In this document: positions 8,742-16,100 of the stretch, piece after piece | Numbering within the stretch: the first letter of the stretch is position 1 | Layout of the letters: each line of letters begins with the position of its first letter | Assembly: GCA_963788055.1 (NCBI GenBank) | Contig: CAWBFA010000001.1 | Location: forward strand, 62,001 to 126,000 | Reading direction: 5' to 3' | DNA from: JACCTU01 sp963788055 | GTDB lineage: Bacteria; Actinomycetota; Thermoleophilia; Gaiellales; Gaiellaceae | DNA: 64,000 bases | Translations under genes and position numbers: made by a program | Notes under the pieces: generated by a model | The model's database searches: none | Seen by the model: the letters and a program-made list of their open reading frames with translations, nothing else | Told to the model about the DNA's origin: nothing

Positions 8742-10304
8742 CTACATCCGGAAGATGCCGAACGTCGTCTCGGGGATCGGCGCGTTCAACGCGGCCGAGA
8801 GCCCGAGCGCCAGGACCCGACGAGTGTCGAGCGGGTCGATGATCCCGTCGTCCCAGAGGCGTGCGGTCGAGTAGTACGCGTTCCCTTCGCGCTCGTACTT
8901 CTCGCGGATCTCGTCCGGGTCGGCGTCGCCGACCATCGAGAGCACGGTCGCGGCCTGCTCGCCGCCCATCACCGAGATGCGCGCGTTCGGCCACATCCAG
9001 AGCTGTCGCGGCTCGTACGCGCGTCCGCACATCGCGTAGTTGCCGGCGCCGAACGAGCCGCCGATCACGACGGTGAACTTCGGCACCTGCGCGTTCGCGA
9101 CCGCCATCACCATCTTCGCGCCGTCGCGCGCGATCCCGCCTTCCTCGTACTCCTTGCCGACCATGAAGCCGGTGATGTTCTGCAGGAAGACGAGTGGCAC
9201 TCGGCGCTTGGCGCACAACTCGACGAAGTGCGCGCCCTTCTGTGCGGACTCGGCGAAGAGGACGCCGTTGTTCGCGACGATCCCGACGGGGAAGCCCTCG
9301 ATCCGCGCGAAGCCGCAGACGAGCGTCTCGCCGTAGAGCTCCTTGAACTCGGCGAAGCGCGAGCCGTCGACGATGCGGGCGATGATCGCGCGCGGATCGA
9401 TCTGCGTGCGGTGGTCGTCGGGGATCAGCCCGTAGAGCTCCTGCACGTTCGCTGCGGGCGGCTCGGGCTCCGCGACGTCCCACGGCGGCGCCGGCTTCGC
9501 GGTGTGCAGGTTGCGCACGATCTGACGGACGAGGGCGAGAGCGTGCTCGTCACTCGTCGCGTAGTGGTCGGCCACGCCCGAACGGCGTGCGTGCACGTCC
9601 GCGCCGCCGAGCTCTTCGGCCGTGACGTCCTGCCCGGTCGCCGCCTTCACGAGCGGGGGGCCGCCGATGAAGATCGTTCCGGTGCCGCGCACGATGATCG
9701 TCTCGTCGCTCATCGCGGGCACGTATGCGCCACCCGCGGTGCACGAGCCCATGACCGACGCGATCTGAGGGATTCCCGCGGCGGAGAGGTTCGCCTGGTT
9801 GAAGAAGATCCGTCCGAAGTGGTCGCGGTCGGGGAAGACCTCGTCCTGCAGCGGGAGGAACGCGCCGCCGGAGTCGACGAGGTAGATGCACGGCAGCCGG
9901 TTCTGCGCCGCGACCTCCTGGGCGCGCAGATGCTTCTTCACGGTCAGCGGGAAGTAGGAGCCGCCCTTCACGGTCGCGTCGTTCGCGACGATCACGCAGT
10001 CGCGGCCCTCGATCACGCCGATTCCCGTGACGATGCCGGCGCTCGGCGCCTGGTCGTCGTACAGCTCCCACGCCGCGAGCGCGTTCAGCTCGAGGAAGGC
10101 CGTGTCGGGATCGAGGAGCCGGTCGATGCGCTCGCGCGCGGTCAGCTTGCCGCGGGAGCGATGCCGCTCGACCGCTTTCTCGCCGCCGCCCTGCGCGACT
10201 CGGGCCGTGCGCTCGCGGAGCTCCGCGACGAGCTCGGCCATCCGGGCCTTGCGCCGGTCGAAGTCAGCCGACTCGCGCTCGACCTGCGAGCTCAGCACTG
10301 CCAT
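8742..10304 (-). CDS. mccB: acyl-CoA carboxylase beta subunit, methylcrotonyl-CoA carboxylase type
   Basis: 520 residues, ATG at 10304. Carboxyltransferase subunit with both crotonase-like halves. N-terminal half: KLTARERIDRLLDP, then NDATVKGGSYFPLTVKKHL, the oxyanion segment VDSGGAFLP, and MGSCTAGGAYVPAMSDE. C-terminal half: QNITGFMVGKEYEEGGI and GGSFGAGNYAMCGRAYEPR. The TVKGG and AGGAYVPAMSDE forms match the methylcrotonyl-CoA type better than propionyl/acetyl-CoA types. It transfers carboxyl from biotin to 3-methylcrotonyl-CoA in leucine catabolism. No biotin-carboxylase alpha subunit is in the window, so the partner must be encoded elsewhere. First gene of a three-gene unit. Confidence 0.85.
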   Translation of the reverse strand: MAVLSSQVERESADFDRRKARMAELVAELRERTARVAQGGGEKAVERHRSRGKLTARERIDRLLDPDTAFLELNALAAWELYDDQAPSAGIVTGIGVIEGRDCVIVANDATVKGGSYFPLTVKKHLRAQEVAAQNRLPCIYLVDSGGAFLPLQDEVFPDRDHFGRIFFNQANLSAAGIPQIASVMGSCTAGGAYVPAMSDETIIVRGTGTIFIGGPPLVKAATGQDVTAEELGGADVHARRSGVADHYATSDEHALALVRQIVRNLHTAKPAPPWDVAEPEPPAANVQELYGLIPDDHRTQIDPRAIIARIVDGSRFAEFKELYGETLVCGFARIEGFPVGIVANNGVLFAESAQKGAHFVELCAKRRVPLVFLQNITGFMVGKEYEEGGIARDGAKMVMAVANAQVPKFTVVIGGSFGAGNYAMCGRAYEPRQLWMWPNARISVMGGEQAATVLSMVGDADPDEIREKYEREGNAYYSTARLWDDGIIDPLDTRRVLALGLSAALNAPIPETTFGIFRM

Positions 10305-10430
10305 CGCCGCTGAGCCTAGCGGGCGCCTCGGCCGCTGCGAGCAGGGCGGGGAGGAGCCCGCTGACGATCCGGTCCTTCGTCAGGTAGCCCTTGGCGCCGG
10401 CCGCGTGGGCCGCGTCGACACAACGTCGCT
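10264..10430 (-). pseudogene. C-terminal remnant of a response-regulator receiver domain
   Basis: Reading the minus strand upstream of and partly over the mccB start gives VDAAHAAGAKGYLTKDRI then VSGLLPALLAAAEA. This matches the alpha4-beta5-alpha5 end of a REC domain, including the GAKGYLTK segment with the conserved Lys. No start or phosphoacceptor half is present; the protease gene ends just upstream at 10444. I read it as a truncated gene fragment. Confidence 0.4.
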
Positions 10431-10443
10431 TGGCGCGGTTCGG

Positions 10444-11763
10444 TTACGCGCGCCGGGCGAACACGGCGCCGGCCTTTGCCCCGCCGGTGCCGAGCTGGAG
10501 GGTGCAGGCGGGGCGAGTGCCGCGGCAGGCGCCGGTCCAGCGGACGAACCGCCAGCCCTTCGCGGCCCTTGCGCGGAGCACGGCCCGTGTCCCCTCGACC
10601 CGCTGCGTCGAGCACGACCGGGAGCAGATCACGTCGGAGCTCGCGACCGTTCCGCGCCCGGTGATCTGGAGCGCGAGCCGGCGAAGCGGCCGGAAGACGA
10701 CGCCGGCCTCGGTCGTCGCGCCGAGCTCGACGAAGCACGTCGAGTCGGACGTCCCGGCGCACGCGCCGGTCCACGAGCCGAAGCCGAACCCGGGGAGCGC
10801 GTCGGCGACCAGCTCGATGTCGGTGCCGGCGTCCCATTCGGTGGTGCACGAGCCGTCGCACTCCTGGCCGTTGACGCCGCTCGTCACGAAGCCGGAGCCC
10901 TCGACGCTCAGGCTCAGCTGCACCTGCTCGGCCGCGTGCAGGAGCCAGCGCGAGTCCTGGAGGTCGAACCAAGGGCCGCCGTGCGCGTAGTAGTCGTCGT
11001 GGTTGACGTCGAGGATCGCGCCGTCGAGCGGACCGCCGCGGTAGAAGGTCGCGAGGGCGTCGACCGAGCTGTCGCACGGGTGCCCGTCGTCCCCGGGGCA
11101 CGGGTGTGGCGCGCCCGGCGGGAGCGCGCCGAGCGCGTGCAGCAGCTCGTGAGCTCCGACGTAGGCAGAGCCGCCTCCGTCGCCGATCGTCAGGTCGCAG
11201 CCCGAGCGGAGGTAGACGATCCCGTACGAGAGCGGCCCGCCGGTCGTCCGGCCGCCGGCGCCCGTTCCGCACACTCTGCTGTCCGCGACGACGCCGTCGT
11301 AGAAGACGAGGTACTTCTTGTCGGGAGCCGCGAACACGTACGGCGTCGCCGCGAGCTGTGTGGCGATGCGCTGGAACCGATCGAGGTCCGGGAGGTACAC
11401 CGAGGTCGGGTCCGGGAGGCGCACGAAGCTGAGGTCGAGGTTTCCGAAGCGGCTCTCGCAGCCGGGGAACTCGAACAGGTCGAAGCGCGGGGCGCGCGTC
11501 GGGTCCTCGCGCCGCCACCACGCGTCGATCGCGGCGACGTCGGTCGCGATCGGCGAGGCGAGCTCCGCGAAACGGTCCGGGCCGTCGGAGGGCAGGGCGT
11601 AGATCACGTGGATCTGCTCGCCGCCCATGCGGTCGTGCACACGGTCCGACTGGGCGAGATCGTTCCCGCACCAGCGCAGCGGAGCGATCGCCGCGGGGGC
11701 AGTCGGCACGAGGAGGAGCGCAGCGACCGCGACGGCCGCGCCGAGGAGGACGCGCACCTCCAC
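10444..11763 (-). CDS. secreted metalloprotease-like protein with C-terminal InlB-type repeats
   Basis: 439 residues from GTG 11763 (GTG 11757 is an alternative). The N-terminus VRVLLGAAVAVAALLLVPTA is a signal peptide. The middle region has HELLHALG (an HExxHxxG zincin motif, about residue 195) followed by a Cys-rich loop PHPCPGDDGHPCDSS, as in secreted zinc proteases. The C-terminal half holds two divergent bacterial repeats (VEGSGFVTSGVNGQECDGSC, then GRGTVASSDVICSRSC), each ending in GFGSWTGAC or GWRFVRWTGAC. These are InlB/Flg_new-type repeats with paired Cys. Peptidase activity is inferred from the motif. Divergent from 11794. Confidence 0.75.
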   Translation of the reverse strand: MEVRVLLGAAVAVAALLLVPTAPAAIAPLRWCGNDLAQSDRVHDRMGGEQIHVIYALPSDGPDRFAELASPIATDVAAIDAWWRREDPTRAPRFDLFEFPGCESRFGNLDLSFVRLPDPTSVYLPDLDRFQRIATQLAATPYVFAAPDKKYLVFYDGVVADSRVCGTGAGGRTTGGPLSYGIVYLRSGCDLTIGDGGGSAYVGAHELLHALGALPPGAPHPCPGDDGHPCDSSVDALATFYRGGPLDGAILDVNHDDYYAHGGPWFDLQDSRWLLHAAEQVQLSLSVEGSGFVTSGVNGQECDGSCTTEWDAGTDIELVADALPGFGFGSWTGACAGTSDSTCFVELGATTEAGVVFRPLRRLALQITGRGTVASSDVICSRSCSTQRVEGTRAVLRARAAKGWRFVRWTGACRGTRPACTLQLGTGGAKAGAVFARRA

Positions 11764-11781
11764 AGCGTGACACAGGTTCGC

Positions 11782-11787
11782 GACAAT
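11782..11787 (+). promoter_or_regulatory. -10 element GACAAT for the coiled-coil gene
   Basis: GACAAT ends exactly 6 nt before GTG 11794, matching the leaderless spacing seen at other starts here. Confidence 0.4.
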
Positions 11788-11793
11788 GACACC

Positions 11794-12477
11794 GTGGCCG
11801 ACGAGGTCGACCGGCTCTACGGGCTGCCGCTGGAGGAGTTCACCGCGGCGCGGAACGAGCTCGCCAAGCGGCTCGGCGACGCGTCGGTCAAGCAGCTGAA
11901 GAAGCCGACGGTGCCTGCGTGGACGGTGAACCAGCTCGCACGCTCGCGCGAGGTGGACATCCGCCGCCTCCTCCGCGCGGGAGAGCAGCTCGAGCAGGCG
12001 CAAAAGAAGGCCGTCGAGGGAGGCGACCAGAAGGCGTTCGAGCGCGCGCGAGACGCCGAGCGCGATGCGCTGCGCCGCCTGCGCTCCCAGGCCGCCGACC
12101 TGCTCCGGGCCGGCGGTCACCCCGCGAACGACTCGACGCTCGAGCGCGTCGCGAGCACGCTGCGCGCGGGCTCCGCGACGGAGGAGGGGAGAGGGCTCTT
12201 GCGCGAGGGACGCCTGAGCGAGGAGCTCGAGCCGCAGGGCTTCGGCGCCCTGGCCGGCGTGAAGCCCGCAGCTCCGAAAGATCGGAAGAAGAAGCCCCCG
12301 GACACGAGCCGCGCGCGGAAGGCCCGCGAAGACGCCGACACGGCGACCGCCGCAGCCGAGGCCGTCGCCGCGCGGGCACGCGAAGCAGAGCGCGAGCTCG
12401 ACGAGCTTCGCCGTGCCGCCAAGCGCGCGGCCGAGAAGGCCGAGCGCCTGCGGGCGAAGGCCGACGAGCTCGAGTAG
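11794..12477 (+). CDS. coiled-coil conserved protein of unknown function
   Basis: 227 residues. GTG 11794 is chosen for its -10-like hexamer; GTG 11767 is an upstream alternative. N-terminal globular part VDRLYGLPLEEFTAARNELA, then VPAWTVNQLARSREVDIRRL. The C-terminal 60 residues form an Ala/Glu/Arg/Lys coiled coil (AREAERELDELRRAAKRAAEK). A Pro/Lys-rich linker separates the two. I recall similar proteins of unknown function in actinobacteria but cannot assign a role. A strong hairpin follows. Confidence 0.7.
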   Translation: MADEVDRLYGLPLEEFTAARNELAKRLGDASVKQLKKPTVPAWTVNQLARSREVDIRRLLRAGEQLEQAQKKAVEGGDQKAFERARDAERDALRRLRSQAADLLRAGGHPANDSTLERVASTLRAGSATEEGRGLLREGRLSEELEPQGFGALAGVKPAAPKDRKKKPPDTSRARKAREDADTATAAAEAVAARAREAERELDELRRAAKRAAEKAERLRAKADELE

Positions 12478-12482
12478 GAGAA

Positions 12483-12558
12483 CCCCTCTGCGGCGCAAGA
12501 GAAAGGCCCGGCAGTAGGTCCGGGCCAGGCCTCTTCTGTCAGCCGCACCGCAGAGGGG
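12483..12558. terminator. nested bidirectional terminator
   Basis: An outer 11-bp perfect inverted repeat (CCCCTCTGCGG, 12483-12493 and 12548-12558) encloses an inner hairpin GGCCCGG/CCGGGCC (12505-12511, 12520-12526) flanked by AAGAG...CTCTT. It sits between convergent genes 11794-12477 and 12583-12984. Confidence 0.7.
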
Positions 12559-12582
12559 CGCCGCGCAATGCTAGCGCCGCGC

Positions 12583-12984
12583 CTAGTCGGCCCACCAGTC
12601 GCGCCGGCCGTCGACGTCGCCGCGCGGATCCTCTCCGAGATTGGGCGCGCCGATGACGAGGAGCTCGAGGCCCTCCGGCCCGGCCTCGTAGCCTCGCCAC
12701 AGTCCGGGCGGGACGCGCACCGCGTCCCATTCCTTGAGCTCGACGATCTCGTCGTCGACCTTCATCCGCCCGCTCCCGCGCAGCACCACGTACACCTCCT
12801 CTTGCTTGTGGTGCGTATGGCCGTACGGAAAGCGATAGCCGGGCGGGACGCGCTGATAGCTCAGGCCGGACTTCTCGAGCTCGAGCGCCTTGGTCGCTGC
12901 GCGGAACTCCAGGTCCGGCGCGCCGTCGAACTTCGAGCCGATGTCCTCCAGATCCGCCTTGATGTTCCTGAGCGTGAACGGCAC
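12583..12984 (-). CDS. cupin-domain protein
   Basis: 133 residues from GTG 12984. Single cupin beta-barrel: YGHTHHKQEEVYVVLRGSG is motif 1 with the metal ligands H-x-H-E, followed by GRMKVDDEIVELKEWDAVRV and PPGLWRGYEAGPEGLELLV as motif 2. Motif 2 lacks an obvious third His, so metal binding may be altered. A TAGGAT hexamer ends 6 nt before the start. Substrate unknown; monocistronic. It lies at the left border of the tRNA-Trp-associated insert. Confidence 0.8.
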   Translation of the reverse strand: MPFTLRNIKADLEDIGSKFDGAPDLEFRAATKALELEKSGLSYQRVPPGYRFPYGHTHHKQEEVYVVLRGSGRMKVDDEIVELKEWDAVRVPPGLWRGYEAGPEGLELLVIGAPNLGEDPRGDVDGRRDWWAD

Positions 12985-12990
12985 GGCGCA

Positions 12991-12996
12991 ATCCTA
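12991..12996 (-). promoter_or_regulatory. -10 element TAGGAT for the cupin gene
   Basis: TAGGAT on the minus strand ends 6 nt before GTG 12984; leaderless spacing. Confidence 0.45.
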
Positions 12997-13007
12997 TTCG
13001 TGTCAGT

Positions 13008-13084
13008 AAACGAAAGGCCCGCGCTTGCGGGCCTTTCTCTTGCAGGGGCGACAGGACTTGAACCTGCAACCCCCGGTTTTGGAG
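13008..13084 (-). repeat. 77-bp direct repeat, displaced 3' part of tRNA-Trp plus its terminator (att-like)
   Basis: Identical over 77 bp to 15745-15821. It contains the T arm, variable region, part of the anticodon arm and 3' acceptor strand of tRNA-Trp, and the hairpin AAAGGCCCGC-GCTT-GCGGGCCTTT (13013-13036). Identity stops within the anticodon arm (13085 is g where the intact tRNA has a), and no 5' half follows, so this copy is not a tRNA gene. This is the arrangement expected for the far end of an element integrated into a tRNA 3' end. Confidence 0.85.
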
Positions 13085-13335
13085 GTCTGTAGACGGGTCT
13101 AGGGGAGGGACGAAAGCCGTGCGTCGGGCGTCTACGAGTCTCGCCCAATGCGCCGCGACAACCAATCTCGCGTCACTGTCGCAGGTACAAGAACTAGTCG
13201 GTAGTCTTGGAGTCCGACCAACCTTGCCCTAAAACGGCCTATTCGCAAGCGAGGGCAGGTCTTCTCGTGACGCGCTCATGTGCGCCTGTGGCTAGGAAGC
13301 GATCGCGCGCGGCCTGGCGCAGACAGGCGAAGCGT

Positions 13336-14646
13336 CTACCTCGCGCCGGTGAACGACTTGCGCAGGGACGCGTAGGCGGGCTTGTGCGACCAGTCGTTTC
13401 GGAGCAATCCCCAGCGCTCGTCTCCGACCGTCGCTGCGGAGTTGTCGATGCCCGCGTACCACATCAACCCGCCGGCGAACGCCAGCGAGCGCCACCGCTG
13501 CCCGACTTGCCGTGCGACCTCGGATTGCACGGCCTCCGTCGTTCCCGTCCCCTGGCTCCACGCGCCCTCGTTGTCGCGCTTCGCCGGCGCGCCGATCTCG
13601 GTCGCCCAGATCTTCTTGTCGCCGTCGCCGTTGGCGATCATGATCGAGCGAATCGACACGTTCGTCTGGAACATCTTGTTCCACCCGACCCAGTCGTCGG
13701 CTCCGCTCACGTACTTGTAGTACCGACTCGGGTTCGTGCCCCAGATGAAGTCGCCGTAGGGATGGATCGAGAGCGCATCGAAGTGGCCCTTGATGTTCCC
13801 GATCCGCGGGTCGTAGAGCTTCTCGAGGTACCGCTGCTCGTTCATCCAACCGGGGCCTCCGACTTGTTCGTACGATCCTGCCTGGCCGAGGCCCGGCCCG
13901 ATGACCGTCGCGCCAGGGGCTTGCCTCTTCATCGCTCGGTAGGCGGCGCGCATCATGCCCCCGAACTTCGCGACGTCCTCGTCGGTGTAAGCCCGGCCGT
14001 GGTTGTTCCCGAAGAACCACGAGTAGTTCGGCTCGTTCCAGATCTCGTAGACGCGGACGCCGCGCGGGTAGTAGCGCTTGACGACCTTGCGCGCGGCCTC
14101 GCCGAAGTGCTCGTTGCTCGCCCAGGGTGCCCAGACACCGCTGTACCCCGGCGCAATGGCCCAGACGGGCGTGTTGCTGAGAATCCAGAGGACCTTCATC
14201 CCACGCGCCTGGACCGCCGCGACGTACCGGTCGGCGGTACGCCAGAACGGCGAGCTCAGGCCGTTGTTCGCGTTCGCGGGGTTCGCGAAGATCTGGCGGA
14301 GGTTGATGTCGGTGCGCACGTAGCGCGCGCCGACCCCCTTGATCATGTCGAGATACGCGGCGAGCTTCTTGCCCGAGTAGTAGAGCGGTTGAAGACCGGT
14401 CGCGATCCCGAACACAGGCTTCGGCGTTGCGGGCGGGGTCAAGGCCGGCTTGGCGGCTGCCGTGACGACGACAGACGGCGCCGACACCACCTTCGCGAGC
14501 CCGTTCTCTTCGCTTCTGTTGACCACCAGCACATCGATGGCGGACGACCTTTGCCCGTCGTTCTGCACGGTCAGGTCGACGACCTCAAGCCGTGCTGCGG
14601 CCGCAAGCTCGGGTCGTCTGGCCGGCAAAGAGAGCAAGCGGTGCAA
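13336..14646 (-). CDS. clan GH-A glycoside hydrolase (GH39/GH5-like)
   Basis: 436 residues, ATG 14646. The catalytic barrel begins about residue 78 (FGIATGLQPLYYSGKKLAAY). YEIWNEPNYSWFFG carries the NEP acid/base Glu and KKIWATEIGAP the nucleophile Glu, both typical of clan A (beta/alpha)8 enzymes such as GH39. It would cleave a beta-linked polysaccharide or glycoside; the substrate is not evident. The first ~75 residues (LEVVDLTVQNDGQRSS...) look like the tail of a beta domain and there is no signal peptide, so the N-terminus may have been lost. It is the only large gene inside the tRNA-Trp insert. Confidence 0.8.
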   Translation of the reverse strand: MHRLLSLPARRPELAAAARLEVVDLTVQNDGQRSSAIDVLVVNRSEENGLAKVVSAPSVVVTAAAKPALTPPATPKPVFGIATGLQPLYYSGKKLAAYLDMIKGVGARYVRTDINLRQIFANPANANNGLSSPFWRTADRYVAAVQARGMKVLWILSNTPVWAIAPGYSGVWAPWASNEHFGEAARKVVKRYYPRGVRVYEIWNEPNYSWFFGNNHGRAYTDEDVAKFGGMMRAAYRAMKRQAPGATVIGPGLGQAGSYEQVGGPGWMNEQRYLEKLYDPRIGNIKGHFDALSIHPYGDFIWGTNPSRYYKYVSGADDWVGWNKMFQTNVSIRSIMIANGDGDKKIWATEIGAPAKRDNEGAWSQGTGTTEAVQSEVARQVGQRWRSLAFAGGLMWYAGIDNSAATVGDERWGLLRNDWSHKPAYASLRKSFTGAR

Positions 14647-15026
14647 CGACCAACGTCGCTAACGCCCCGCAGCGCGACCCGCCCCGAATGACGCAATCGC
14701 AGCAAAGCCCTGCTTTGGTGGCGACAACGCCGCATCGAGGCAGGACGAGTCGGGAGCGACTGCCCTCCCCGGTTACTCACCGGGAACCCTCGCGGCGCTT
14801 CTTGTGCGGCAACCTGCCCCCCTCGAAACTGCCGCTGACGCAGTAGCTCCCGGGCACCGTAACACCCGGGCCAGCTCGGGATCTCAAGCGCTCAGGCGCA
14901 ATCGAGATCGGCGCAAGCAGCGGCCCGATTCACGAAACCTCAACGTCCCGCCCCTCAAACGGGTGATGTGAGCCTCGAACCAGGCTGAGCAACCTGCGAC
15001 GAGGGTTCCATCCACCCTCTGCGGCA
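14647..15026. other. intergenic, no supported gene
   Basis: About 380 bp inside the tRNA-Trp insert, upstream of the glycoside hydrolase. The short open frames lack start context and similarity. Possibly the eroded 5' part of the hydrolase gene. Confidence 0.4.
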
Positions 15027-15248
15027 ATGCGTGTTCACCTGACCGACCCAGCCAACACGGACGGCCTCGTCCAGCACCTCCGACGTTGCGAATGCAGCGT
15101 CCAAGTCGTCGCACCCGGCGTACTCGACGTCGACGTCCGAGCCCTCCCAATCGACCCCAAACTCCGTCAGCCCGAAGTCGAGCTCGACTCATACCTCCGC
15201 CTGTGGGCGGCACTCGGAAAGGGCGAGGCGTGGCTAGTCGCAGCGTGA
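15027..15248 (+). CDS. small conserved actinobacterial protein, unknown function
   Basis: 73 residues from ATG 15027: starts MRVHLTDPANTDGLVQHLRR, then VLDVDVRALPIDP and ends VELDSYLRLWAALGKGEAWLVAA. The N-terminal DP-x-L-x-x-x-L-R half and the C-terminal ELDxYLRxW segment match a short conserved protein family I recall from actinobacteria; function is not known to me. It lies inside the tRNA-Trp insert. A hairpin terminator follows 80 nt downstream. Confidence 0.55.
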   Translation: MRVHLTDPANTDGLVQHLRRCECSVQVVAPGVLDVDVRALPIDPKLRQPEVELDSYLRLWAALGKGEAWLVAA

Positions 15249-15744
15249 CCGACCTTCGTTACGTCACTGCGCCCGCCCACATGCTCGTGCCGAGCTACAA
15301 CCTGCGTCCTAGCCAGGGACAAAGGACGAGCCCGCCGAAGCGGGCTCTCCCCATAAGGCGACCATCGCCAGTCCCCAACAAGCTCGGCCGCCGCACTTAG
15401 AACGATGCCCAGCGTCGCGGGGGTACGGACGACGCTGCCCCACCGCGGCAGAGCACTTCTCGGACACCCGCTCATTCGGGGTTGAGAGCCTGAGAAGCCT
15501 CAGGACGCCCCGCCACTGCCACAGACAACACGGGGGAGGGACCCAACCAAAACGCTCTGGAAACGCCTCATCGACACACTCTCCGGGGTCAGCGCAGCCC
15601 GCCCAGGCTGGGTTCAGAAGCTAGAACCTGAAGCAGGAGTAGTTGCTCGACTGATTGGCGTTACCGAAGACATACAAACCGTTGGTGTCGGCGACGCAAT
15701 CGTTGAAGATAGTGCTGAACTGTCCCGCGAGTATCAGCCGGGAG
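15249..15744. other. intergenic at the right end of the tRNA-Trp insert
   Basis: About 500 bp, less GC-rich than the surroundings near 15600-15740. It holds one hairpin (15328-15347). A minus-strand frame ending at 15621 (DCVADTNGLYVFGNANQSS) could be the C-terminus of a truncated gene but has no start inside the insert. No integrase motif is seen. Confidence 0.35.
15328..15347 (+). terminator. hairpin terminator
   Basis: Perfect 8-bp stem GAGCCCGC/GCGGGCTC with a CGAA tetraloop, 80 nt after the stop of 15027-15248. Confidence 0.55.
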
Positions 15745-15821
15745 AAACGAAAGGCCCGCGCTTGCGGGCCTTTCTCTTGCAGGGGCGACAGGACTTGAAC
15801 CTGCAACCCCCGGTTTTGGAG
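15745..15821 (-). repeat. 77-bp direct repeat within intact tRNA-Trp and terminator (att-like)
   Basis: Right-hand copy of the 77-bp repeat at 13008-13084. Here it forms the 3' half of the complete tRNA-Trp and its terminator. Offset between copies is 2737 bp. Confidence 0.85.
15750..15773 (-). terminator. tRNA-Trp terminator
   Basis: AAAGGCCCGC, GCTT loop, GCGGGCCTTT; a perfect 10-bp stem with A/T ends 6 nt beyond the tRNA 3' end. Confidence 0.8.
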
Positions 15822-15852
15822 ACCGGTGCTCTACCAATTGAGCTACGCCCCT
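15780..15852 (-). tRNA. tRNA-Trp (CCA)
   Basis: 73 nt on the minus strand. Acceptor AGGGGCG pairs with CGCCCCT, the D arm includes TAGCTCAATTGGTAGAGCA, the anticodon loop is CTCCAAA with CCA, and the T loop is GGTTCAAGTCC. The 3' half is duplicated at 13008-13084. CCA is not encoded. Confidence 0.95.
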
Positions 15853-15865
15853 AGGTTGCCGGCTC

Positions 15866-15871
15866 AGTGTA
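15866..15871 (-). promoter_or_regulatory. -10 element TACACT for tRNA-Trp
   Basis: TACACT on the minus strand, 13 nt upstream of the tRNA 5' end. No convincing -35 is seen. Confidence 0.35.
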
Positions 15872-15890
15872 GACGCGGCCTTGGCGGCGC

Positions 15891-15896
15891 TACGCT
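15891..15896 (+). promoter_or_regulatory. -10 element TACGCT for the small membrane protein
   Basis: TACGCT ends 6 nt before GTG 15903; leaderless spacing. Confidence 0.45.
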
Positions 15897-15902
15897 CGGC
15901 GC

Positions 15903-16067
15903 GTGTCGCAGCGGCGCGCCCTCGGTGTTCTCTTCCTCGTGTTGACACTCGGGCTCGCCGGGATCGCGGTCGCGGCGTTCCGCTCGGAGGTCTGGCCGAT
16001 CGCCTTTGCTGCCGCCGTTCTGTCGGCCTGGCTCGCCACGATGGCCCTCCGCGGCCTGAGGCGCTGA
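15903..16067 (+). CDS. small two-helix membrane protein
   Basis: 54 residues from GTG 15903 to TGA 16065-16067. Two hydrophobic stretches, ALGVLFLVLTLGLAGIAVAA and WPIAFAAAVLSAWLATMAL, separated by FRSEV, with a basic tail RGLRR. The start is supported by a TACGCT hexamer 6 nt upstream. Family unknown. It lies 33 nt upstream of the sigma-factor gene but that gene has its own -10. Confidence 0.6.
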   Translation: MSQRRALGVLFLVLTLGLAGIAVAAFRSEVWPIAFAAAVLSAWLATMALRGLRR

Positions 16068-16088
16068 GGAATCCTCCGCTTCGCGCCG

Positions 16089-16094
16089 TATTCT
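16089..16094 (+). promoter_or_regulatory. -10 element TATTCT for the sigma-factor gene
   Basis: TATTCT ends 6 nt before ATG 16101; the clearest leaderless example in the window. Confidence 0.55.
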
Positions 16095-16100
16095 CCCCGT

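Noticed and set aside
13041..13084. Possible second tRNA-Trp
   Set aside because: Only the 3' half is present; no D arm or 5' acceptor strand.
15621..15806. Minus-strand 61-codon frame across tRNA-Trp
   Set aside because: Begins inside the tRNA and terminator; at best the last 38 codons are a gene remnant.
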